DNA from: Sutcliffiella horikoshii DSM 8719
Lineage (GTDB): Bacteria > Bacillota > Bacilli > Bacillales > Bacillaceae_I
Assembly: GCA_001648575.1 (NCBI GenBank)
Contig: LQXN01000060.1
Span: 1-64,000 of the forward strand
Length of the DNA stretch: 64,000 nucleotides
Reading direction: 5' to 3'
Part shown: in pieces, positions 17,277 to 26,654 of the stretch
How the letters are laid out: the number at the start of each line of letters is the position of its first letter
How positions within the stretch are numbered: the first letter of the stretch is position 1
Notes under the pieces: generated by a model
What the model was told of the DNA's origin: nothing
The model's input: the letters and a program-made list of their open reading frames with translations, nothing else
The model's database searches: none
Program-made: the position numbers and the translations under genes

Positions 17277-19685
17277 TTGTCACTGATTCATTTAGTGATT
17301 TTATCGCCTTTCTTGTTGGCGATTCTTGTGCCTTTTGCGCATAAGTATTTCAAAAGCATACATACAGGGTGGTTTGTTTTTGTATTGCCACTCGCTTTGT
17401 TCGTTTACTTTCTCCAATTCTTAAGCACCACCATGAACGGGGAAACGTATATCAGCACCATGAAATGGATTCCTTCCATCGGAATAGATTTTGTCGTTTT
17501 CCTGGATGGGTTAGGCTTGCTTTTTGCTCTGTTGATAACAGGAATTGGTGCATTGGTCGTTCTTTACTCCATTTATTATCTATCTAAAGAGAAAGAAGCT
17601 CTAAATACGTTCTATGTTTATTTACTTATGTTTATGGGTGCGATGCTAGGGGTTGTTCTTTCGGACAACCTACTTGTGATGTATTCATTCTGGGAGTTAA
17701 CTAGTATCTCCTCCTTCCTGTTGATCAGTTATTGGTACCACCGTGAGAAATCTCGTTATGGTGCCCAGAAGTCGATGTTGATAACAGTGTTCGGCGGATT
17801 GGCGATGCTTGCCGGTATCATTCTCCTATACTTGATCACTGGTACATTCAGTGTTCGAGAAAACATTGCAAATGTGGATCTTATAACAAGTCATGAGTTT
17901 TTTGTGCCGGCACTTCTTTTATTCTTGCTTGGTGCTTTTACAAAATCTGCACAATTCCCTTTCCATATCTGGTTACCGGATGCAATGGAAGCACCGACAC
18001 CTGTCAGTGCTTATCTGCATTCCGCTACGATGGTTAAGGCAGGTATCTATCTTGTAGCCCGGATGAGTCCCGTTTTTGCAGGTGCACCAGAATGGTTCTG
18101 GCTAATATCTGGATTTGGTATCGTGACACTGTTCTGGGGTTCATTCTCTGCCGTCAAACAAACGGACCTCAAAGCAATACTGGCCTTTTCCACCGTCAGT
18201 CAGTTGGGATTAATCATGACCCTTCTCGGTGTGGGCAGTGCTGCGGCATATTATGATTACATTGGTGAAAATGCTTATACGATTGCAACACTTGCGGCAG
18301 TGTTCCACCTGATTAACCATGCAACTTTCAAAGGAAGCTTGTTCATGGTAGTCGGGATAGTGGATCACGAAACCGGGACAAGGGATATCAGAAAGCTCGG
18401 CGGTCTGATGAACCTAATGCCGATTACGTTCACACTAGCAATAATTGGGGCTTTCTCTATGGCCGGTCTACCTCCATTCAATGGGTTCTTGAGTAAGGAA
18501 ATGTTCTTTACCGGGATGTTGCAGGCAACAGAGATAAGCGCATGGAATATGGAAACACTCGGGATGATATTCCCTGTTCTTGCTTGGGTGGCAAGTGTGT
18601 TCACATTTATCTACAGCATGGTTTTAGTCTTTAAGACTTTTACCGGGAAATACCAACCTGAAAAACTTGACAAGAAACCGCATGAAGCACCGATCGGCAT
18701 GCTAATACCGCCAATCATCCTTGCTTCTTTGGTTGTCATTTTTGGTTTCTTCCCAATGCTATTAAAAGGAATTATTGAACCAGCCGTGTATTCCATTCTT
18801 CCTACAAATGTTCTTTCTGTAGAGGTGGATATTTATCACTGGCACGGGTTTAATACAGAGTTATTTATGACTATCGGGGTCATCCTTGTCGGGGTATTGC
18901 TTTACCTTACACTGGCAAAATGGGGGAAGATCTACAGTTGGTTCCCTCAAAGACTTACGCTTAACAAATTGTATGATGGTGGGCTTGTGGCATTGGATCG
19001 TGGTTCTTCTGCGTTCACAAAGTCTCATATGACTGGTTTCATCCGCGACTATCTTGTAATGATATTCGCATTTATGATTGTATTACTCGGGGTGGTATTG
19101 TTCTCGACCGGTGCTTTCCATGTCAATTTGACAAATGTGGAAGAAGTAGGAGTGTATGAAGTCATCCTTGCATTGGTGATGGTGATTTCCGCCATTACCA
19201 TCCTGTTTACAAAATCCAGACTTACAGCCATTATATCTCTTGGTGTTGTCGGGTATTCCATGGCATTGTTCTTCGTCTTATTCAGGGCTCCAGATCTTGC
19301 CCTTACACAGTTGGTTGTAGAGACTGTTTCGGTGTCATTGTTCCTTTTATGCTTCTATCACTTGCCGGAGTTGTCAAAAGAAATCGGCAAATTACGATTC
19401 CGTTTGACGAACTTTATCATCTCGGTTGGGGTAGGACTCATTGTCATCTTTATCGGACTTTCGGTAAATAGCTCACGATTGTTCGAATCCATTTCAAGTT
19501 ATTTTGAAGCAGTAACTTATGAGGAAGCTGGCGGTAAGAACATGGTTAACGTGATACTGGTCGACTTCCGAGGACTCGATACCATGTTTGAAATTGCTGT
19601 ATTGACCATCGCAGCATTTGGCATCTATACGATGATCAAGCTACGCCTGACCGATAAGAAGGGAGGGGTAAAAGGTGAAAGTTAA
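17277..19685 (+). CDS. mrpA: Mrp Na+/H+ antiporter subunit A
   Basis: Largest subunit of the hetero-oligomeric Mrp cation/proton antiporter, essential for Na+ resistance and pH homeostasis in alkaliphilic bacilli. About 802 aa, matching MrpA. It is a NuoL/ND5-like antiporter domain followed by a C-terminal MbhD-like extension. Typical blocks are YSFWELTSISSFLLI with the conserved Glu, LPDAMEAPTPVSAYLHSA and the C-terminal FRAPDLALTQLVVETVS. TTG at 17277 is the start, because AGAGGAGGT lies 7 nt upstream. It is first of seven overlapping mrp genes. Confidence 0.96.
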   Translation: MSLIHLVILSPFLLAILVPFAHKYFKSIHTGWFVFVLPLALFVYFLQFLSTTMNGETYISTMKWIPSIGIDFVVFLDGLGLLFALLITGIGALVVLYSIYYLSKEKEALNTFYVYLLMFMGAMLGVVLSDNLLVMYSFWELTSISSFLLISYWYHREKSRYGAQKSMLITVFGGLAMLAGIILLYLITGTFSVRENIANVDLITSHEFFVPALLLFLLGAFTKSAQFPFHIWLPDAMEAPTPVSAYLHSATMVKAGIYLVARMSPVFAGAPEWFWLISGFGIVTLFWGSFSAVKQTDLKAILAFSTVSQLGLIMTLLGVGSAAAYYDYIGENAYTIATLAAVFHLINHATFKGSLFMVVGIVDHETGTRDIRKLGGLMNLMPITFTLAIIGAFSMAGLPPFNGFLSKEMFFTGMLQATEISAWNMETLGMIFPVLAWVASVFTFIYSMVLVFKTFTGKYQPEKLDKKPHEAPIGMLIPPIILASLVVIFGFFPMLLKGIIEPAVYSILPTNVLSVEVDIYHWHGFNTELFMTIGVILVGVLLYLTLAKWGKIYSWFPQRLTLNKLYDGGLVALDRGSSAFTKSHMTGFIRDYLVMIFAFMIVLLGVVLFSTGAFHVNLTNVEEVGVYEVILALVMVISAITILFTKSRLTAIISLGVVGYSMALFFVLFRAPDLALTQLVVETVSVSLFLLCFYHLPELSKEIGKLRFRLTNFIISVGVGLIVIFIGLSVNSSRLFESISSYFEAVTYEEAGGKNMVNVILVDFRGLDTMFEIAVLTIAAFGIYTMIKLRLTDKKGGVKGES

Positions 19686-20097
19686 TGATTTAATCTTACA
19701 GACTGTGACGACCCTTTTATCTTTTATCATCATCATCTTTTCCGTATACCTCTTCTTTGCCGGGCATTATACGCCCGGTGGAGGTTTTATCGGTGGACTG
19801 ATGACTTCCGCAGCTCTTGTACTTTTATTGCTTGCGTTTGATATTAAGACAATCAGAAAGATTTTTCCGTTCAATTTCATGACGGTCGCGGCTGCAGGGC
19901 TGCTGATTTCCATTCTTACTGGAGTAGCGGCAATGTTCTTCGATGTTCCATATTTGACCCATACGTTTGGTTATGTAGAACTGCCGATTCTGGGTGAAAC
20001 CGCCCTTGCATCCACATTGATTTTTGATTTAGGTGTTTACCTAGTTGTTGTCGGTATTGCGATGACCATTATTCAAACGATAGGAGAGAGTGAATAA
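19675..20097 (+). CDS. mrpB: Mrp antiporter subunit B
   Basis: A 140-residue, four-helix MrpB subunit. It shows the diagnostic GHYTPGGGFIGGLM loop after the first helix and a following hydrophobic run. Its start lies 11 nt inside the end of mrpA, indicating translational coupling. It contributes to the MrpA-D-containing membrane complex. Confidence 0.95.
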   Translation: MKVNDLILQTVTTLLSFIIIIFSVYLFFAGHYTPGGGFIGGLMTSAALVLLLLAFDIKTIRKIFPFNFMTVAAAGLLISILTGVAAMFFDVPYLTHTFGYVELPILGETALASTLIFDLGVYLVVVGIAMTIIQTIGESE

Positions 20098-20438
20098 TGG
20101 AAATAATTATGACGATAGTGGCGGGTGTGCTTATTGCCACGGCTACTTACTTAATCTTATCTAAAAGTATTTTGCGTATCATTGTCGGAACAGGTCTCTT
20201 GGCACACGGTGCCCATCTACTTCTTCTGACAATGGGTGGATTGAAGAGAGGGATGGCCCCGTTGCTTGGTCAAGAAGCGGAAGCTTATACAGATCCACTT
20301 CCACAGGCACTGATTTTGACAGCCATAGTTATCAGTTTCGGTGTCACATCCTTCTTCCTGGTACTCGCTTATCGCGCATATCAGGAGCTGAAGACAGACG
20401 ATATGGATAAATTAAGGGGAAATGAAAATCATGAATAA
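20097..20438 (+). CDS. mrpC: Mrp antiporter subunit C (NuoK-like)
   Basis: A 113-residue three-helix protein homologous to NuoK/ND4L, with GTGLLAHGAHLLLL and the conserved acidic residue in PLPQALILTAIVI. The ATG overlaps the mrpB stop (TAATG). The C-terminal tail (DDMDKLRGNENHE) overlaps the start of mrpD. Confidence 0.95.
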   Translation: MEIIMTIVAGVLIATATYLILSKSILRIIVGTGLLAHGAHLLLLTMGGLKRGMAPLLGQEAEAYTDPLPQALILTAIVISFGVTSFFLVLAYRAYQELKTDDMDKLRGNENHE

Positions 20439-21912
20439 CCTAGTTATATTACCGATACTGATCCCTTTAATTGCAGCTACACTTTTATTATTGATACCAA
20501 AGAAGATAAAGCTTCAGAAAGTGATTAGTGTCATCAGTTTGACTCTTACAACAATTGCCTCCGCTGTGCTTGTACAAGTAGTTTACACACAAGGAATCCA
20601 AACATTGGAGGTTGGAAATTGGCGTCCTCCATTTGGGATTGTGCTTGTTGCTGATATGTTTGCAGCACTCCTTGTTCTTACGGGAGTCATCGTCAGCTTC
20701 ACTTGTGTACTATTTGCATTCCGTTCAATTGGTAGGGAACGGGAAAACTATTACTTTTATGCTTTTACCCAGTTTCTTATCACTGGGGTAATGGGGGCAT
20801 TTTTAACAGGAGACCTGTTTAATCTATTTGTATTCTTTGAGGTTTTCCTAATGGCTTCTTACGTTTTGATTGTGATCGGCGGTACAAAAGTGCAACTGCG
20901 TGAATCCTTAAAGTACGTATTAGTCAATGTCATTTCTTCTGGTTTATTCGTTATTGCTTTAGCCTATTTATACGGATTGGTCGGAACTTTGAATATGGCG
21001 GATGTATCTAATAAAGTCGCACAAGCTGGACAACCAGCAATTGTAACAGTTGTTGCCATCCTGTTTCTAGTGGTATTTGGTCTGAAAGGCGGGATTTTCC
21101 CACTATACTTTTGGCTTCCTGGCTCTTACCAGGCACCTCCTTATGCGGTAACAGCGCTATTCGGTGCATTGTTGACCAAAGTAGGTATCTATGCCATCTA
21201 TCGCACATTCAGTCTCATTTTCTATCATGAGCCACAGATTACACATCAGATCATTGCGGTACTTGCCGGTATCACCATCCTGATCGGGGCTATCGGTGCG
21301 ATAGCTTACTGGGATGTTAAGAAAATCTTGATTTATAATATTGTCACTGCAGTGGGTGTCATCATTTACGGAGTGGCAATCGCTAATGAAACTGGTTATG
21401 CCGGTGGAATTTATTATCTAGTTCACGATATGGTTATCAAAGGGGCATTATTCCTGCTGGCAGGTGCAATGTTCGCGATTACCGGAACTGATAACATCAA
21501 GAAAATGGGCGGACTGATCAAACGCCATCCACTACTTGGTTGGATGTTCTTTGCAGCATGTCTTGCCTTAGCCGGAATTCCTCCACTAAGTGGATTTGTC
21601 GGGAAAGTTCTTCTGGTTCAGGGTGGTCTCGAAACTGGACATTATGTCTTTGTCGGGGTTATGCTTTTTTCAAGCTTGCTGGTACTGTATTCCGTCATGA
21701 AAATTTTCATGAATTGCTTCTTTAGAGAAGAGGTATTAACAGCGAAAGAAGAAAAAGGGTCCACTAAAGGGTTGGTATATCCAAGCGTCGTACTTATCGC
21801 CATTTCTGCATTCCTAGGTTTAGGGGCAGAATTCGTATATCCGTATATATATGAGGCGGCAGAAACATTGATGGACCCATCCATCTATATCCAAGCAGTT
21901 TTAAAGGAGTAG
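20431..21912 (+). CDS. mrpD: Mrp antiporter subunit D (NuoN/L-like)
   Basis: A 493-residue antiporter-like subunit homologous to NuoM/NuoN, identical in length to B. subtilis MrpD. Conserved blocks are FEVFLMASYVL (functional Glu), LKGGIFPLYFWLPGSY and LLTKVGIYAIYR. The ATG at 20431 is preferred over one 9 nt upstream because the AAGGGG site is then properly spaced. It overlaps mrpC by 8 nt. Confidence 0.95.
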   Translation: MNNLVILPILIPLIAATLLLLIPKKIKLQKVISVISLTLTTIASAVLVQVVYTQGIQTLEVGNWRPPFGIVLVADMFAALLVLTGVIVSFTCVLFAFRSIGRERENYYFYAFTQFLITGVMGAFLTGDLFNLFVFFEVFLMASYVLIVIGGTKVQLRESLKYVLVNVISSGLFVIALAYLYGLVGTLNMADVSNKVAQAGQPAIVTVVAILFLVVFGLKGGIFPLYFWLPGSYQAPPYAVTALFGALLTKVGIYAIYRTFSLIFYHEPQITHQIIAVLAGITILIGAIGAIAYWDVKKILIYNIVTAVGVIIYGVAIANETGYAGGIYYLVHDMVIKGALFLLAGAMFAITGTDNIKKMGGLIKRHPLLGWMFFAACLALAGIPPLSGFVGKVLLVQGGLETGHYVFVGVMLFSSLLVLYSVMKIFMNCFFREEVLTAKEEKGSTKGLVYPSVVLIAISAFLGLGAEFVYPYIYEAAETLMDPSIYIQAVLKE

Positions 21913-21918
21913 TTTCTT

Positions 21919-22395
21919 ATGGCTTTTCAAATATTAATTAACTTAATCATTGCATTCAGCTGGATGTTTCTGAAGAACGAATGGGCCTTTGCCGACTTTT
22001 TTATCGGGTATTTCTGGGGACTTGTGATCATTTTCACCATGCGCCGCTTTATTCCCGGACGCTTCTATTTTGAAAGGGTACTTGCTGCCGGAAAGCTGCT
22101 ATTCCTTTTCCTAAGAGAGTTGGTATTAGCTAATGTCCAAGTGATTCGTGACATCCTTCGTCCAAAACTTAAAATAGAACCCGGTATTTTCGCCATGCCT
22201 ACCGAACTGAAGAGTGAGTGGGAGATCACTTTACTCTCCCTTCTCATCAGTTTGACTCCCGGGACACTTGTCATGGATGTTTCAGATGACAACAAAGTGC
22301 TTTATATCCATGCCATGAACATCCCTGATTCAGACCAGGCAGTAGCGGAAATTAAGAATACCTTTGAAAAAGCGATCATGGAGGTGACCAGATAA
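21919..22395 (+). CDS. mrpE: Mrp antiporter subunit E
   Basis: A 158-residue MrpE protein. A hydrophobic N-terminal half is followed by a cytoplasmic C-terminal domain containing the family's LISLTPGTLVMDVS block. Starts 6 nt after mrpD. In other bacilli MrpE is needed for assembly or activity of the antiporter. Confidence 0.94.
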   Translation: MAFQILINLIIAFSWMFLKNEWAFADFFIGYFWGLVIIFTMRRFIPGRFYFERVLAAGKLLFLFLRELVLANVQVIRDILRPKLKIEPGIFAMPTELKSEWEITLLSLLISLTPGTLVMDVSDDNKVLYIHAMNIPDSDQAVAEIKNTFEKAIMEVTR

Positions 22396-22396
22396 C

Positions 22397-22699
22397 ATGT
22401 TGGAGTTTGAGAGTACCTTCGATGCCTTGTTGGCTATAAGTTTGCTTATCATATCCATTTCTACACTTGGGCTTGTCTATCGTGTTATTAAAGGTCCCTC
22501 TGTTCCTGATAGGGTAATGGCACTTGATTCGATCGGAATCAACTTGATTGCTATAACCGCGATCACCTCTATCATCTTGAGAACAGATGCTTTTCTGGAG
22601 GTAATACTTTTAATCGGGGTCATAGCTTTTGTAGGTACAGTCGCATTTTCCAAGTTTCTGCAAAAAGGAGAGATAATCGAGTATGACAGAGACAATTAG
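22397..22699 (+). CDS. mrpF: Mrp antiporter subunit F
   Basis: A 100-residue three-helix MrpF subunit with the typical YRVIKGPSVPDRVMALD loop containing a conserved Asp. Starts 1 nt after mrpE with GGAGGTG upstream and overlaps mrpG by 17 nt. MrpF has also been associated with cholate efflux in B. subtilis. Confidence 0.94.
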   Translation: MLEFESTFDALLAISLLIISISTLGLVYRVIKGPSVPDRVMALDSIGINLIAITAITSIILRTDAFLEVILLIGVIAFVGTVAFSKFLQKGEIIEYDRDN

Positions 22700-23054
22700 T
22701 ATTTTCATCGGCGTTGTCGTCTTGCTAGGTTCTCTTCTAAGCTTAGTAACGACCATCGGGTTAATCAGGCTTCCTGACGTATACTGCCGCAGTCACGCGG
22801 CCTCTAAGAGCGCCACATTGGGTGTATTGTTCATACTGATTGCAGCACTGATGCATTTTTGGTTTGAAGATGGGTATTTCAGTGCCAGATTGGTCCTTGG
22901 AATCATTTTCGTATTCGTAACTGCTCCCGTCGCAGGTCATCTCATAACACGTGCAGCTTATTATACAAATGTGCCTTTATGGGAAAACTCCGTACAGGAT
23001 GATTTGAAAACAAAAGAAAAACCCGAAACGGTTAGCGAAATGAAAAACAGCTGA
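22683..23054 (+). CDS. mrpG: Mrp antiporter subunit G
   Basis: A 123-residue MrpG subunit with three membrane helices and the signature TTIGLIRLPDVYCRSHAASK. Last gene of the operon. Its stop codon lies inside the 5' arm of the terminator hairpin that has been duplicated around a family A repeat. Confidence 0.94.
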   Translation: MTETISIFIGVVVLLGSLLSLVTTIGLIRLPDVYCRSHAASKSATLGVLFILIAALMHFWFEDGYFSARLVLGIIFVFVTAPVAGHLITRAAYYTNVPLWENSVQDDLKTKEKPETVSEMKNS

Positions 23055-23078
23055 CGGAAATTAATCCGTCAGCTGTTT
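23045..23078 (+). terminator. mrp operon terminator hairpin, left copy
   Basis: A 13-bp stem (AAACAGCTGACGG with CCGTCAGCTGTTT), 34 bp in all. It is perfectly identical to 23517-23550. The T tract of the original terminator is missing here because the repeat element begins at 23079. Confidence 0.9.
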
Positions 23079-23516
23079 CAATTTGCAGAAAAAATTATTT
23101 TCGAGTTATAAATTCCCTGTTGATCGTAGTGGAAGGAGTCTAGACTCCTGCGGGAGGATGGGCAGGTAAGACCACGCAACAGAAGAGGCCACTGATAAAC
23201 CCAGTAACTTTTTAATAACATGATTTCTAGCTGTAGATTGGAGCAATAGGCGAAGACTCCTGCAGGGGAGTAGCGACATTCTTGAGACCCCGGAGGGCTT
23301 AGCCCGAGGAGGCTCAAGGTCGCCCCGCGGAAAGCGAAGCCGGTTGCGGAAATCAACAGCGGTGTTTAAACAGATTACTACACTCATGCACTTTTTCAGT
23401 GGCCTTCAACAGAATGAGGAGGCTTACGGACCGCCCGCTGGAAAAGCGAAGCTCCTGCTACGAAGATCAACTTTACCATCAATAACCTAACTAAGTTCTA
23501 GTTTGTCAACAGTCTG
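23079..23516 (+). mobile_element. family A repeat interrupted by a family B element
   Basis: A 438-bp insertion between two identical 34-bp copies of the mrp terminator hairpin. The right end CTTTGTC-type sequence (GTTTGTCAACAGTCTG) matches the other A copies; the left end has diverged. The A core (from about 23119 to 23471) is split by the B element at 23185-23406. Confidence 0.8.
23177..23414 (-). mobile_element. family B element nested in family A
   Basis: Element 23185-23406 (222 bp) with 8-bp target duplication CAACAGAA (23177-23184 and 23407-23414). Ends GGCCACTGA/TCAGTGGCC. It is oriented opposite to the copies at 14777 and 58703. It sits at the same position of the A core as the B copy at 58703. 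Confidence 0.87.
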
Positions 23517-23556
23517 AAACAGCTGACGGAAATTAATCCGTCAGCTGTTTTTTTGA
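23517..23556 (+). terminator. mrp operon terminator, right complete copy
   Basis: Second copy of the 34-bp hairpin followed by a run of seven T residues. It also lies 65 bp from the 3' end of the convergent alcohol dehydrogenase gene. Confidence 0.9.
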
Positions 23557-23619
23557 TTTCACCAGAGCCACCACAAGGAGGCTTAGAACAGGAGTAAATC
23601 CTTATTTATAAAATCGAAT

Positions 23620-24783
23620 TTATAATGATGCCTTTAAAATGGAGACGAAATCGTCATAGGAAAGAGACTTAAAGTTTCCTACCGCCCCTCGTGACATGAC
23701 ATGCTCTGCCATTTTATCGATATTCTTGCCATCAATTTCATAATCAGCTAGACGTGTCGGTGCCCCGAGGCTGGACCAGAATTCGCGAAGCCTGCGAATT
23801 CCTTCAAGCGCAACTTCCTTGTCAGATGAACCATTATCCTGCACACCGAATACACGGACTGCAAGCTGTTTGAAACGTTCAACATTCGCATCCAGGACAT
23901 GCTCCATCCAATTAGGGAACAAAATTGCCAATCCACCTGCATGTGGAATATCATAGATCGCAGAAACAGCATGTTCGATGCCATGTGTCGCCCAATCGCC
24001 ACGATAACCCATCTGCAACATGCCGTTGAGTGCAATCGTACCATTGTAAAGGATTGTCTCGCGATGCTCATGATTCTCCAGATCTTCCAATAGCTGAGGC
24101 GCCGTTTCCATCACTGTTAAAAGGACAGCCTCGCACATACGATCCTGAAGCGGTGTATTGCTCGTTTGATGAAAGTACTGTTCCAGCACATGTGACATCA
24201 TGTCGACAATCCCATAGACCGTATGATCTTTTGGAACAGTAAAGGTGTTCACTGGGTCAAGGATTGAGAATTTAGGGAATGTCACCGGGCTTCCCCAACC
24301 ATACTTCTCCTGAGTCTCCCAATTGGTAATAACAGAGCCGGAATTCATCTCAGACCCTGTTGCCGCAAGGGTCAACACAGTTCCGAATGGCAAAGCTTCT
24401 GAAGCAATATGCTTCCTGAGAACGATATCCCAAACATCACCATCATATTTTGCACCGGCAGCAATTGCTTTCGTACAGTCAATGACACTCCCTCCACCAA
24501 CAGCCAGCAGGAAATCAATATCATTTTCCTTGCAAAGTTCGACTCCTTTTCTTACAGTGGTCAACCTTGGATTCGGTTCTACCCCTGCAAGCTCGGTAAC
24601 CTTGGCACCTGCTTTATGTAAGGTATTCAACACATCATCATATAGCCCACTTCTCTTGATGCTTCCTCCACCATATACAAGAAGCACATTCTTACCATAT
24701 GCCTCCAACTCCTGTGGCAGAGTTTCAAGCTGGCCTTTACCAAAAATCAACTTCGTTGGATTATAGAATGTAAAATTGTCCAT
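23620..24783 (-). CDS. iron-containing alcohol dehydrogenase (YugJ/YugK, BDH type)
   Basis: A 387-residue group III, iron-dependent NAD(P)H alcohol (butanol-type) dehydrogenase, cytosolic. The N-terminal nucleotide fold contains [11 protein letters not shown] and [14 protein letters not shown]. The metal-binding half contains [21 protein letters not shown] and IPHAGGLA, whose His/Asp residues ligate iron. It corresponds to B. subtilis YugJ/YugK, also in the yug cluster next to pgi. The physiological substrate is unknown; butanol or methylglyoxal-type carbonyls are family possibilities. Confidence 0.9.
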   Translation of the reverse strand: MDNFTFYNPTKLIFGKGQLETLPQELEAYGKNVLLVYGGGSIKRSGLYDDVLNTLHKAGAKVTELAGVEPNPRLTTVRKGVELCKENDIDFLLAVGGGSVIDCTKAIAAGAKYDGDVWDIVLRKHIASEALPFGTVLTLAATGSEMNSGSVITNWETQEKYGWGSPVTFPKFSILDPVNTFTVPKDHTVYGIVDMMSHVLEQYFHQTSNTPLQDRMCEAVLLTVMETAPQLLEDLENHEHRETILYNGTIALNGMLQMGYRGDWATHGIEHAVSAIYDIPHAGGLAILFPNWMEHVLDANVERFKQLAVRVFGVQDNGSSDKEVALEGIRRLREFWSSLGAPTRLADYEIDGKNIDKMAEHVMSRGAVGNFKSLSYDDFVSILKASL

Positions 24784-24966
24784 TTTCTATTACCTCCCTT
24801 TTGCCTCGATTATGGATCATTTTTTGATTGCTTGCAAAGAATTAGCTTGGTTGAACTTTGTCACTCTTTTATCATGCGTCTTTAAAATTTTTTTACCGAT
24901 GAATATTTTTCGTTTTGTTACAAATTATATGGAGGAAAGCACTTATATTCTCAAGGAGGGAATGTT

Positions 24967-25200
24967 ATGAGTACTATACAACGTATTGCTTTAGTATTGA
25001 CTATTGTCGGAGCTATCAACTGGGGATTGATTGGTTTCTTCCAATTTGATCTTGTAGCAGCTATATTTGGCGGCCAAAGCGCTGCATTATCCCGTATCAT
25101 CTACGGTCTTGTAGGAATTGCCGGTCTAATCAACCTTGGCCTTCTTTTTGTACCATCTGAACAGCATGAAAGAGAAGTAGAACCAAGAACAACTCGATAA
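24967..25200 (+). CDS. yuzA: DUF378 membrane protein YuzA
   Basis: A 77-residue two-helix membrane protein of the DUF378 family with the diagnostic VGAINWGLIGFF and IIYGLVGIAGLINL. Function unknown. Preceded by AAGGAGGG. It is a single-gene unit with a terminator directly behind. Confidence 0.88.
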   Translation: MSTIQRIALVLTIVGAINWGLIGFFQFDLVAAIFGGQSAALSRIIYGLVGIAGLINLGLLFVPSEQHEREVEPRTTR

Positions 25201-25208
25201 CTGAACTG

Positions 25209-25240
25209 AGAGCCGCTTCCTATACAGAGGCGGTTTTTAT
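25209..25240 (+). terminator. yuzA terminator
   Basis: Stem GCCGCTTC/GAGGCGG (one wobble pair) followed by TTTTTATTTTT. Confidence 0.85.
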
Positions 25241-25251
25241 TTTTCGGGAGA

Positions 25252-25376
25252 ATTGTGGCAAAGCAGAGATGATTGTGACTTTTCGGAGGTTGATTGTGAC
25301 TTTTTTATTGAGGATTGTGACTAATTCGGCATTTATTGTGACTTTTAAGTAGGTTATTGTGATATTTCTGAAATCG
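25252..25376. repeat. tandem array with 21-nt period (ATTGTGACTTTT units)
   Basis: The heptamer ATTGTGA (first copy ATTGTGG) recurs at 25252, 25272, 25293, 25314, 25335 and 25356: spacing 20, 21, 21, 21, 21. Units then degenerate (CTTTT, TCGG or AGG-type tails). No ORF with a ribosome binding site covers it. It lies between the convergent genes yuzA and yugI, each of which has its own terminator outside the array. Confidence 0.8.
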
Positions 25377-25492
25377 AAATAATTAAAAGGTACAAAAATA
25401 ACCGAAAGTTGTTCGATTAATCCGCAAACAACTCCGCTTTCAGTAACAATTTTTCATCCATAAATAGCAACAATCTTTGAGAAAAAGCCTAA

Positions 25493-25522
25493 AAAAAGAC
25501 ACCCTGCATAGGATGTCTCTAC
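25493..25522 (-). terminator. yugI terminator
   Basis: Stem AGACATCCT/AGGGTGTCT on the minus strand followed by seven T residues. Confidence 0.88.
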
Positions 25523-25531
25523 AAAAGAAGA

Positions 25532-25939
25532 TTACTTCTTGATTAGGTCGTTACGGTTGGATTGCTCGATCCACTCTTCTAATTTGTCTTTAAGTGTGTT
25601 GAATCCGCCAGGAGCAGCTTCTGTGTGGTTTTTCACTACAGTAGCTTGACGCTTCTTAGGCTTTCTTGGTGCAGCCGCTGGAGCTTCAGCAGGAGCTTCT
25701 TGAGTAGCTTTGATGGACAAGCTGATTTTGTTGGACTTTTGGTCAACAGAAAGAACCTTTACTTGAACCTCATCTCCCATTTTCAAATGTTCGTTTACAT
25801 CTTTCACATAACCGTGCGTAATTTCAGAAATATGAACAAGACCTTGAGTTTCTTCGTCAAGAGCAACGAACGCTCCGTAAGGTTGGATACCAGTGACTTT
25901 CCCAGTTAATACACTTCCGATTTCGAATTTATCAGACAT
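25532..25939 (-). CDS. yugI: S1-domain RNA-binding protein YugI
   Basis: A 135-residue protein with an N-terminal S1 domain (about 5-75; GSVLTGKVTGIQPYGAFVAL, GLVHISEI). An Ala/Pro-rich linker and a basic C-terminus with a KKRQATVVK patch follow. This is the YugI/general-stress-13 type, which binds RNA and may associate with ribosomes. The ATG at 25939 has AGGAGTG upstream; an in-frame extension to 26011 has no site. Confidence 0.9.
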   Translation of the reverse strand: MSDKFEIGSVLTGKVTGIQPYGAFVALDEETQGLVHISEITHGYVKDVNEHLKMGDEVQVKVLSVDQKSNKISLSIKATQEAPAEAPAAAPRKPKKRQATVVKNHTEAAPGGFNTLKDKLEEWIEQSNRNDLIKK

Positions 25940-26202
25940 GAAAACACTCCTAATTAATATAATTTTTATACACATTGAACGCAATAAAAAATTATACCAC
26001 AAATTCAGCATTAAATCAAAAATACTTTTTTACCACCCTATGTCCCAAGTATTATTTGTGCTTTTTAACGTTTATATCCCAATGAGAGAAAAATAAACAT
26101 TCTTGGGAAAGTGAAGGAAAAAGTAAAAATATGTTCAAACTTTATCTTAATTAATCATGATATGATGATAATAAGAAAATGCTTACATTGGAGGTTATTA
26201 GG

Positions 26203-26568
26203 ATGAGAGAAATCGGGGAAAACATTCGCTTTTACCGGGAACGGGCAAAACTTACCGCTGCTGAGCTTGCTTTAAAAATCCGCGTTGGTACAGGTACGAT
26301 TGAAAAATATGAGTCAGGATCTCATAAGCCTGACATGCAGACCATCCTTAAAATCTCAACTGTTTTGGATGTACCGGCGTCAGAGCTATTGGAATCTATC
26401 TCTTCTTCAAGCAATGCAAGAGGGCTTGATCCTGAACTTGAGCTATTAATTGAAGAAGTCGGGGTAAAACGGGCAAAATTGATCCTTCGTAAAGCAAAAG
26501 AATATACTGATGAAGACTTCCTGAATGTAATGCAAATATTGTACGAAAAAAAATATAGCGCACAATAA
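26203..26568 (+). CDS. Xre-family transcriptional regulator
   Basis: A 121-residue DNA-binding protein. An N-terminal Cro/C1-type helix-turn-helix (about 6-60; LTAAELALKIRVGTGTIEKYESG) precedes a helical C-terminal region (LLIEEVGVKRAKLILRKAKE). The ATG at 26203 follows GGAGGTTATT; an upstream ATG at 26179 would place that site inside the gene. No operator was identified. Targets are unknown; neighbours yugI and alaT are convergent or separate units. Confidence 0.8.
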   Translation: MREIGENIRFYRERAKLTAAELALKIRVGTGTIEKYESGSHKPDMQTILKISTVLDVPASELLESISSSSNARGLDPELELLIEEVGVKRAKLILRKAKEYTDEDFLNVMQILYEKKYSAQ

Positions 26569-26601
26569 AAAGAATTTAATAATATTAGGTTTCAAAAATA
26601 T

Positions 26602-26650
26602 AAAAGGGGGAATACTAATACCATCAAGGCTTTCTAGTATTCCCCCTTTT
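26602..26650 (+). terminator. Xre gene terminator, first hairpin
   Basis: A perfect 16-bp stem (26602-26617 with 26635-26650, AAAAGGGGG...CCCCCTTTT) with a 17-nt loop. Confidence 0.88.
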
Positions 26651-26654
26651 GTTA

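Noticed and set aside
23078-23387. Arg/Leu-rich ORFs of about 90 codons through the repeats
   Set aside because: They are read-through of GC-rich family A/B cores with no ribosome binding site. The same cores give different frames at other copies, so they are not selected as protein.
25252-25376. Possible CRISPR array
   Set aside because: The period is 21 nt with no unique spacers and units degenerate along their whole length; no cas genes nearby.
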